A stretch of DNA of 7,249 nt. Source: JBBQDZ01 sp038320185 (lineage in GTDB: Bacteria > Actinomycetota > Thermoleophilia > Gaiellales > Gaiellaceae). Made by a program: the position numbers and the translations under genes. The DNA lies in NCBI GenBank assembly GCA_038320185.1, contig JBBQDZ010000122.1:1-7249 (forward strand), read 5' to 3'. How positions within the stretch are numbered: position 1 is the first letter of the stretch; every line of letters starts with the position of its first letter. Under the pieces are notes generated by a model. It worked only from the letters and a program-made list of their open reading frames with translations, was not told where the DNA came from and searched no databases. Positions 1-4,120 of the stretch are shown in pieces.

Positions 1-182
1 GTGATGGGAGCCGTGCCGGCTGCGAAGAGGAGCGTCGCAAAGACGCTCAGCCCGACGAGGTCGCCGAAGGCGAAGTGCACGATCCCGGTCAACCGGTAGA
101 TGATCGAGTGCCCGATCGCGATGACCCCGTAGACAGCACCCGCCGCGAGACCGCTGGCGAGCACCTGGGTCGTCAGGTTCAT
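1..182 (-). CDS. livH: Branched-chain amino acid ABC transporter permease, LivH type (N-terminal part only)
   Basis: The reverse complement opens with ATG at 182 and reads 60 codons to the window edge, so the C-terminus is missing. The peptide is hydrophobic and Gly/Ala-rich. It has the family's opening helix (GLAAGAVYGVIAIG, residues 11-24) followed by VHFAFGD at 35-41, the counterpart of the conserved INFAHGD motif of LivH/BPD_transp_2 inner-membrane permeases. LivH pairs with LivM, the ATPases LivG and LivF, and a periplasmic-type binding protein to import leucine, isoleucine, valine or similar substrates. The partner genes would lie beyond the left edge. No clear Shine-Dalgarno precedes the ATG; instead a TACAGT hexamer lies 8 bases upstream, suggesting a leaderless or near-leaderless mRNA. 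The family call is firm; the substrate is not, because this permease family also transports urea and short amides. Confidence 0.85.
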   Translation of the reverse strand, partial: MNLTTQVLASGLAAGAVYGVIAIGHSIIYRLTGIVHFAFGDLVGLSVFATLLFAAGTAPI

Positions 183-190
183 CAGGCGGG

Positions 191-196
191 ACTGTA
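191..196 (-). promoter_or_regulatory. Candidate -10 element of the livH-type gene (leaderless spacing)
   Basis: Read on the minus strand the hexamer is TACAGT, matching TAnnnT, and it ends 8 bases before the ATG at 182. This would put the transcription start at or next to the A of the start codon. It is preceded by AGCGCC, the same bases that precede the yceH hexamer at 3492. I see no convincing -35 box. Confidence 0.4.
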
Positions 197-217
197 GGCG
201 CTACGCCCGGCGCTAAC

Positions 218-238
218 GGGGGAACCCTGGGTTCACCC
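218..238. repeat. 21-bp imperfect palindrome in the divergent livH / small-protein gap (operator candidate)
   Basis: The arms GGGGGAACCC and GGGTTCACCC flank a single central T, and 9 of 10 positions pair. The dyad is in the 81-base gap between divergent genes. It sits where the -35 region of the rightward gene would be and just upstream of, or overlapping, the -35 position of the leftward gene. That is a usual place for a repressor site acting on both. No poly-T follows, so it is unlikely to be a terminator. The regulator is unknown. Confidence 0.4.
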
Positions 239-250
239 GTCCCGGTCTGC

Positions 251-256
251 GAGGAT
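251..256 (+). promoter_or_regulatory. Weak candidate -10 element of the CxCx4C small-protein gene
   Basis: GAGGAT keeps the two most conserved -10 positions (A at 2, T at 6) and ends 7 bases before the ATG at 264, which is leaderless spacing. The same bases contain AGGA, so a weak Shine-Dalgarno reading is an alternative. Confidence 0.25.
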
Positions 257-263
257 TCACGGC

Positions 264-605
264 ATGGATTTCGCCGCGCGCGCCGGCCGCAACGAGGAGA
301 TCTTCCGTGGAGTGAACGCACGCATCGAGGAGGGCGCCGAGCGGCATGCGGTGCACAGGCCGCTCCCGTTCCACTGCGAATGCGCCAACGCCCACTGTCT
401 GAGCAAGATCGAGCTCCCCCCAAGGGAGTACGACCGCGTGTACCGCGAGCCGCTGAGATTCGTCGTCCTGCCGGGGCACGAGCTGCTCGAGGTCGAGCGC
501 GTCGTCGAGGATCGGGGCACCTTCCGCGTGGTCGAGAAGTTCGGGGAGGCCGCGCAGGAGGCAGCGCGCGCCGACCCGCGCGGGGGCATCGGCGCCGGGC
601 GGTAG
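264..605 (+). CDS. Small conserved protein with CxCx4C motif (putative metal-binding, unknown function)
   Basis: This 113-residue, charged, soluble protein has no signal peptide or membrane segment. The N-terminus is helical (RNEEIFRGVNARIEE, residues 9-23). A cysteine cluster follows at C38, C40 and C45 (FHCECANAHC), then EYDRVYREP and a VLPGHE stretch with H72, then VERVVEDRGTFRVVEK near residues 77-91. I recognise the overall pattern (NE.FR.VN.RIE, C.C....C, EY..V...P..F.V.PGHE..EVERVVE) from uncharacterised small proteins common in high-GC actinobacteria, but I know no assigned function. C38, C40, C45 and H72 could bind one zinc; that is inference. The ATG at 264 matches the family N-terminus; upstream bases give only a weak AGGA. 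The gene ends 43 bases before the sugar dehydrogenase, so the two could share a transcript. Confidence 0.8.
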   Translation: MDFAARAGRNEEIFRGVNARIEEGAERHAVHRPLPFHCECANAHCLSKIELPPREYDRVYREPLRFVVLPGHELLEVERVVEDRGTFRVVEKFGEAAQEAARADPRGGIGAGR

Positions 606-619
606 CCGCAGCGCGCAGG

Positions 620-643
620 TACTCTTTCGCGGCTCGAAAGGGG
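620..643 (+). promoter_or_regulatory. Candidate -10 (TACTCT, 620-625) and ribosome binding site (636-643) for the sugar dehydrogenase
   Basis: TACTCT fits TAnnnT and would give a leader of roughly 16-18 bases. GAAAGGGG, ending 5 bases before TTG 649, is a good purine-rich ribosome binding site and supports that unusual start codon. No clear -35 is visible, so the gene may instead be read from the promoter of the upstream small gene. Confidence 0.35.
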
Positions 644-648
644 CTTCC

Positions 649-2052
649 TTGATTCGTCGGGTTTGCATCGTCTCGGTCGTCGGCGTCCTCGTCGGGCTCT
701 TCGGCGGCTCCGCGAGGGCCGCAGTCCCCGCGGGCTTCACCGAGACGCTCGTGGCGGGAACGCTCAGCGCGCCCACGGCGATGGCGATCGCGCCGGACGG
801 CCGGATCTTCGTCACCCAGCAGGGCGGAGCGCTGCGGGTGATCAAGAACGGCGCTCTCCTCTCGACGCCCTTCGTGTCGCTGAACGTCGACTCGACGGGC
901 GAGCGCGGACTGCTCGGGGTCGCCTTCGATCCGAGCTTCGCTACGAACCACTTCCTCTACCTCTACTACACCGTGCCTTCGCCGGCGCACAACCGCGTCA
1001 GCCGCTTCACCGCGTCGGGGGATACCGCAGTCGCCGGCAGTGAGGTGCCGATCCTCGACCTCGAGAACCTGTCCGGCGCGACGAACCACAACGGCGGCGC
1101 GATCCACTTCGGGCCGGACGGCAAGCTCTACGTCGCGGTCGGCGAGAACGCGAACTCCGCGAACTCGCAGACGCTCTCGAACCGGCTCGGGAAGCTCCTG
1201 CGGATCAACGCCGACGGGACGATCCCCACGGACAACCCGTTCTTCAACACGGCGACCGGGGAGAACCGGTCGATCTGGGCGCTGGGCCTGCGGAACCCGT
1301 TCACGTTCGCCTTTCAGCCGGGCACGGGACGGATGTTCATCAACGACGTGGGCGGGAGCACCTGCGAGGAGATCAACGACGGGATCGCCGGCAAGAACTA
1401 CGGCTGGCCGCCCGACTGCCCCCGGCAGACGACCGGGTTCGTCGATCCGCTCTACTGCTACACCCACGGCCAGAGCGTTGCGGGATGCGATACGGAGCCC
1501 GGTGTCTGCGCCATCACCGGCGGCACCTTCTACAACCCCGCGGTGGCCCAGTTCGGCGCCGCCTACGTGGGCAACTACTTCTTCGCCGACCTGTGCGGTG
1601 GCTGGATCCACCGGCTCGTCCTCTCGGGCTCGACTCCGGTCTCAAGCGCGTTTGCGACCGGCCTCACGAACCCCGTCGACCTCCAGGTGGCGAACGACGG
1701 GAGCCTGTACTACCTCGTTCGCGGGTCGGGCTCGACGACGGGCGCGGTCTACCGGATCACTGCGGGTGCGACGATCGTCTCGGTGCGCACCTTCACTGCC
1801 GTAAGACGCCCTCACGGGGTGCTCCTGACCTGGCGCACCGGCGGCGATCCGCGGATCCTGGGCTTCCAGGTCTACCGGCAGCGTCACGGCGGCAGCGTCC
1901 GGGTCGGCCCGTCGCTCGTGCCGTCAGGAGCGGCCGAGGTTCACTCGCTGCTCGACCGGCACGGGCTGGATGCCGGCACCGACCGCTACCGGCTGCGCAT
2001 CGTGTTCGTCGACGGCAGCCGCGCGTGGGTCGGCGCGACCGCAACCATCTAG
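649..2052 (+). CDS. Secreted PQQ-dependent sugar dehydrogenase (GSDH family) with C-terminal FnIII-like domain
   Basis: The product has 467 residues. A signal peptide (RR at 3-4, hydrophobic core to about 20, SARA before AVPAG at 25) indicates export. Residues about 25-375 form a glucose/sorbosone dehydrogenase beta-propeller (GSDH, the family of soluble aldose dehydrogenase), which oxidises sugars using PQQ and calcium. Seen landmarks are ERGLLGVAFDP near 85-95, NHNGG with the probable catalytic base H147, FGPDGKLYVAVGEN, and GLRNP with R215-N216 matching the Arg-Asn that contacts PQQ. Six cysteines in the mature part (239, 257, 270, 280, 287, 316) could form three disulfides. Residues about 380-467 are a separate beta domain (GVLLTWRTGG, LGFQVYR, DRYRLRIVFVDGSRAW) resembling fibronectin type III. 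TTG at 649 is chosen because GAAAGGGG (636-643) lies 5 bases upstream and gives an intact signal peptide. No PQQ synthesis genes are in view. The actual substrate is unknown. Confidence 0.88.
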   Translation: MIRRVCIVSVVGVLVGLFGGSARAAVPAGFTETLVAGTLSAPTAMAIAPDGRIFVTQQGGALRVIKNGALLSTPFVSLNVDSTGERGLLGVAFDPSFATNHFLYLYYTVPSPAHNRVSRFTASGDTAVAGSEVPILDLENLSGATNHNGGAIHFGPDGKLYVAVGENANSANSQTLSNRLGKLLRINADGTIPTDNPFFNTATGENRSIWALGLRNPFTFAFQPGTGRMFINDVGGSTCEEINDGIAGKNYGWPPDCPRQTTGFVDPLYCYTHGQSVAGCDTEPGVCAITGGTFYNPAVAQFGAAYVGNYFFADLCGGWIHRLVLSGSTPVSSAFATGLTNPVDLQVANDGSLYYLVRGSGSTTGAVYRITAGATIVSVRTFTAVRRPHGVLLTWRTGGDPRILGFQVYRQRHGGSVRVGPSLVPSGAAEVHSLLDRHGLDAGTDRYRLRIVFVDGSRAWVGATATI

Positions 2053-2444
2053 CAGCCGCCGAGCCCGCGAAAGAGGTCGCGGTTCACCGCCGGGGGTGCG
2101 ACCCCGCAACCGATGAACTCGGAGCCGGGGGCGTCGACGACGACCCAGCGGCTCAGCGAGTGCCAGAGGAGGGCGCGATCGACGAGCACCAGCCTGCCCG
2201 TGGTCTTCGGCCCTTTGACGTCCACCGCGGCGAAGTGGCGATCGACGGTGGAGATGCGGATGTTCGAGACGTGGAGCCCCGGAATCTCGATGCCCGGCTT
2301 GTAGTACCACCAGTAGCTGTAGAAGCCGGTCACGGTACCGGTGATCGTCTTCCGCTCGGCCGCCGTCGGCTTTCGCGCTGCGACTGCGGAGGTGGCGAGC
2401 AGGCCCGCGAAGAGACTTGCGAGAATCGTGCACCTCAGCTTCAT
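2049..2444 (-). CDS. Small secreted protein of unknown function
   Basis: The product has 131 residues. It starts with a clear signal peptide: MKLR, a hydrophobic stretch to about 18, then SAVA before ARKP with cleavage near A22. The mature part is about 109 residues with an aromatic run (YSYWWYY, 42-48), beta-type stretches (LHVSNIRIS, HFAAVDV) and SRWVVVDAPGSEFIGCG at about 98-114. There are only two cysteines in the mature chain, C113 and C131, and C131 is the last residue, so an intramolecular disulfide tying down the C-terminus is plausible. I do not recognise a named family; the C-terminal pattern recalls other small exported actinobacterial proteins of unknown role. The ATG at 2444 is set by AAGGAGG 7-9 bases upstream. 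The stop overlaps that of the convergent sugar dehydrogenase. The gene lies 65 bases downstream of another secreted-protein gene on the same strand. Confidence 0.75.
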   Translation of the reverse strand: MKLRCTILASLFAGLLATSAVAARKPTAAERKTITGTVTGFYSYWWYYKPGIEIPGLHVSNIRISTVDRHFAAVDVKGPKTTGRLVLVDRALLWHSLSRWVVVDAPGSEFIGCGVAPPAVNRDLFRGLGGC

Positions 2445-2451
2445 GGGGGCC

Positions 2452-2459
2452 CCTCCTTC
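2452..2459 (-). promoter_or_regulatory. Strong Shine-Dalgarno deciding the start at 2444
   Basis: On the minus strand this reads GAAGGAGG, a near-perfect anti-16S match, 7 bases before ATG 2444. It rules out a much longer in-frame extension toward 2762, which would also be antisense to the next gene. A TAnnnT hexamer (TATCGT, plus positions 2478-2483) further upstream could be this gene's own -10. Confidence 0.65.
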
Positions 2460-2509
2460 GCTTTGGTTGCGGCCCCGACGATACGCGCCGCGACGCGACC
2501 TCCTCGGAC

Positions 2510-2941
2510 TCAGCGAACGACGTGTCCGTCGGGGGCCACGACGAGCCAGAGGCCCCCGTACTCCAGAACGTTCTGGCAGAGGATCTGTCCGGGGCTGCGA
2601 TCGCCGCGGTAGTAGTAGAGCGGCCTGCCGTCGTAGGTTGCCTGGAGTTTCCCGTTGCGCCGCCTCGTCGTGCCGAGAAGCGAGGCGTGGGCGCCGGCGC
2701 GGGCCTGCGGTCGGGAGGCGACGAGGTACGGGGGCCAGGCGGCAGCACAGTCGCCATAGCACGCGCTGCGGCCACGCGCGTCGCGCGTGAACGCGTAGAG
2801 GACGTAGCCGCGGCCGTCGAAGAGAATGCGGCCGTAATCGGAGGCGTGGACGCCGACGGCGGCCGGAGCGGTACGAGACGAGGCCGCCGCCGTAAGGACG
2901 AGCGCCGTCACGGCACAGGCGAGGAGACTGAGGATGCGCAT
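2510..2941 (-). CDS. Exported COG4315-type protein with two Yx[FWY]xxD motifs (Lipoprotein_15 family)
   Basis: The 143-residue product begins with a signal sequence (MRIL, hydrophobic to about 18, then AAASS). Two copies of the family's hallmark are visible: YAFTRD at 49-54 and YYYRGD at 109-114. Between them is CYGDCAAAWPP (C61, C65), and the end is GLWLVVAPDGHVV. This is the 'secreted repeat with Y-X4-D motif' family, COG4315/PF03640, often annotated as a predicted lipoprotein; its function is not established. Here the only early cysteine is C9, too near the N-terminus for a standard lipobox, so I predict a secreted rather than lipidated protein. An in-frame stop 30 bases upstream, with no start codon between, fixes ATG 2941 as the earliest start, although its AAGGAG lies only one base away, unusually close. 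It probably leads the 2049-2444 gene in one transcript. Confidence 0.85.
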   Translation of the reverse strand: MRILSLLACAVTALVLTAAASSRTAPAAVGVHASDYGRILFDGRGYVLYAFTRDARGRSACYGDCAAAWPPYLVASRPQARAGAHASLLGTTRRRNGKLQATYDGRPLYYYRGDRSPGQILCQNVLEYGGLWLVVAPDGHVVR

Positions 2942-2951
2942 GCTCCTTCTG

Positions 2952-2961
2952 TCCCGCGGGA
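2952..2961. repeat. 10-bp perfect palindrome upstream of the COG4315-type gene
   Basis: TCCCGCGGGA is its own reverse complement and lies 10 bases upstream of the start at 2941, in what would be the mRNA leader. It may be an operator half of the divergent region, or a chance result of high GC. Confidence 0.2.
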
Positions 2962-2980
2962 GGTCTCGGCGTTACGCGGC

Positions 2981-3021
2981 GATGTACCTGTGTGTACGAA
3001 TCTGATGTCCTGGTACGGTCT
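2981..3021. repeat. Degenerate tandem repeat with three phased GTAC cores (possible regulator sites)
   Basis: GATGTACCTG...GTACGAATCT (2981-3003) is followed directly by GATGTCCTGGTACGGTCT (3004-3021), a shortened copy. GTAC occurs at 2984, 2994 and 3013, spaced 10 and 19 bases, close to one and two helical turns. The second copy includes the candidate -10 of the rightward gene. No regulator can be named from this. Confidence 0.25.
3014..3019 (+). promoter_or_regulatory. Candidate -10 element of the 3026 gene (leaderless spacing)
   Basis: TACGGT fits TAnnnT and is followed by exactly 6 bases before ATG 3026, which places the start point on the A of the start codon. No Shine-Dalgarno is present, consistent with a leaderless mRNA. 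Confidence 0.45.
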
Positions 3022-3025
3022 CCGC

Positions 3026-3475
3026 ATGAACCTCGACCGGCTTAGCCGCGCGCTTGGCAAGGGCCTCGTGGCGGGTTTCGTGGGCACCGCGGCGATGACC
3101 GCCTCGAGCACGCTCGAGGCAAGGCTTCGCACCCGGAACGCGAGCACCGTGCCGGCCGACGCCGCGCAGAAGGCGCTCGGGATTCGCGCGTTCCAGAACG
3201 ATGCGGCGAAGGCACGGTTCTCCACCCTCGTCCACTGGGGTTACGGCACCGGTTGGGGTGTGATGCGGGGCGTCCTGCGCGAGCTCGGTCTGCCACCCGC
3301 GGTCGCGACGGCTGGTCATTTCGCGACCGTCTGGGGCAGCTCGCTCCTGATGCTGCCGCTGCTCGACCTCGCTCCCCCCGTGAGCGCGCAGGCCAAGGAG
3401 GAGGTGGCGATCGACGCGCTCCACCACGTCGTGTACGCCGTAGGCACGGCGGCGGCCTACGAGCGGCTCCTCTGA
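3026..3475 (+). CDS. Small multi-pass membrane protein, possibly YagU/DUF1440-like
   Basis: The 149-residue product has about four hydrophobic segments: LVAGFVGTAAMTASS (14-28), LVHWGYGTGWGVMRG (about 68-82), a segment around TAGHFATVWGSSLLMLPLL (about 95-113), and ALHHVVYAVGTAAAYERLL at the C-terminus. Small residues and glycines are abundant in the helices, and histidines occur in HWGYG, GHF and HH. The layout resembles small integral membrane proteins annotated as DUF1440/YagU-like in actinobacteria; that assignment is tentative and the function is unknown. An upstream in-frame ATG at 3005 would add MSWYGLR, but it has no ribosome binding site and overlaps the candidate -10, so 3026 is preferred. 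The open frame extends upstream to 2417, but that stretch is antisense to a well-supported gene. The gene ends 30 bases before yceH, on the same strand. Confidence 0.75.
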   Translation: MNLDRLSRALGKGLVAGFVGTAAMTASSTLEARLRTRNASTVPADAAQKALGIRAFQNDAAKARFSTLVHWGYGTGWGVMRGVLRELGLPPAVATAGHFATVWGSSLLMLPLLDLAPPVSAQAKEEVAIDALHHVVYAVGTAAAYERLL

Positions 3476-3486
3476 GCTCTCCCGGA

Positions 3487-3503
3487 GCGCCTACGCTTGG
3501 CGC
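3487..3503. repeat. Inverted repeat GCGCC/GGCGC enclosing the yceH -10 candidate
   Basis: The 5-bp arms (3487-3491 and 3499-3503) flank TACGCTT, so the hexamer is the loop of the dyad. It could be an operator covering the promoter, but arms this short and GC-rich also arise by chance. Confidence 0.2.
3492..3497 (+). promoter_or_regulatory. Candidate -10 element of the yceH-like gene (leaderless spacing)
   Basis: TACGCT fits TAnnnT and ends 8 bases before ATG 3506. The preceding bases AGCGCC match those before the livH hexamer. This supports ATG 3506 over the in-frame TTG at 3497, which would overlap the hexamer. Confidence 0.4.
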
Positions 3504-3505
3504 GG

Positions 3506-4120
3506 ATGGACGCGGGCGAGGTCGAGCTCAGGGTTCTCGGTTGCCTGATCGAGAAGCAGCGGACGACGCCGGAGGTCTATCCGCTCTCGCTGAACTCGCT
3601 GCGCCTCGCCTGTAACCAGTCGACGAACCGTGACCCCGTGGTCGACCACGACGAGGCGACGATTCGGGCGGGTCTCGAGGAGCTCTCGCGTCGGGGGTGG
3701 GTGCGTCTCGCGAGCGGCCCTGGCAGCCGCGCCGCGAAGTACCGCCACCTCCTGGGCGACGCGCTGCGCCTCGACGAGGCCCACCTCGCGCTCCTCGCGG
3801 TGCTCATGCTTCGTGGGCCGCAGACCCCGGGGGAGCTCAAGCAACGGGTCGAGCGGCTGCAGTCCTTCGCCTCCCTCGCCGGGCTCGAGCAGACGCTCGA
3901 GGAGCTGATCGGCCGGGAGCTCGTCCTGCGGCTCCCGCGCCGTCCCGGACAGAAGGAGGAGCGCTACCGCCACCTACTCGGAGGCGGAGATCCTTCCGCC
4001 GACGCACACGTGGAGCCTGCCCCGGCCGCCGCCCGCGAACCGGCGCTCGGTGAGCTCGAGCGGCGAGTCGCCCGCCTCGAGGAGCAAGTGGCAGTAATCC
4101 TCGAGGAGCGCGCTAGGTAG
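3506..4120 (+). CDS. yceH: YceH/DUF480 (UPF0502) family tandem winged-helix protein
   Basis: The 204-residue product aligns by eye with E. coli YceH (about 215 residues). It opens with ELRVLGCLIEKQRTTPEVYP, the counterpart of E. coli [20 protein letters not shown], then NSLRLACNQSTNRDPVV. The second half has LLRGPQTPGEL-type residues (LMLRGPQTPGELKQR, about 102-116), LVLRLPRRPGQKEERYRHL, and a C-terminal coiled coil (LGELERRVARLEEQVAVILEE, about 180-201) after an Ala/Pro linker. Family structures show two winged-helix domains in tandem, but no accepted target or cellular role exists, so DNA binding is inferred from fold. ATG 3506 is preferred over TTG 3497, giving a start close to the conserved domain. 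The stop overlaps that of the convergent GH15 gene by 8 bases. The preceding membrane-protein gene is 30 bases away, so partial cotranscription is possible. Confidence 0.9.
   Translation: MDAGEVELRVLGCLIEKQRTTPEVYPLSLNSLRLACNQSTNRDPVVDHDEATIRAGLEELSRRGWVRLASGPGSRAAKYRHLLGDALRLDEAHLALLAVLMLRGPQTPGELKQRVERLQSFASLAGLEQTLEELIGRELVLRLPRRPGQKEERYRHLLGGGDPSADAHVEPAPAAAREPALGELERRVARLEEQVAVILEERAR

Noticed and set aside
213..845. Open frame of 210 codons on the minus strand
   Set aside because: It is antisense to both the CxCx4C protein and the start of the sugar dehydrogenase, and its translation is a low-complexity Arg/Ala/Pro mix with no recognisable domain. Long shadow frames are expected at this GC content.
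1485..2612. Open frame of 375 codons on the plus strand
   Set aside because: It runs out of frame through the end of the sugar dehydrogenase and antisense through two secreted-protein genes. No family is recognisable.
2445..2762. Upstream extension of the 131-residue secreted protein to 237 residues
   Set aside because: It would overlap the COG4315-type gene out of frame, and the signal peptide plus strong Shine-Dalgarno clearly mark ATG 2444 as the start.
2417..3025. Long upstream extension of the membrane-protein frame
   Set aside because: These 203 codons are antisense to the COG4315-type gene and read as charged, low-complexity sequence. ATG 3026 has a well-placed promoter hexamer.
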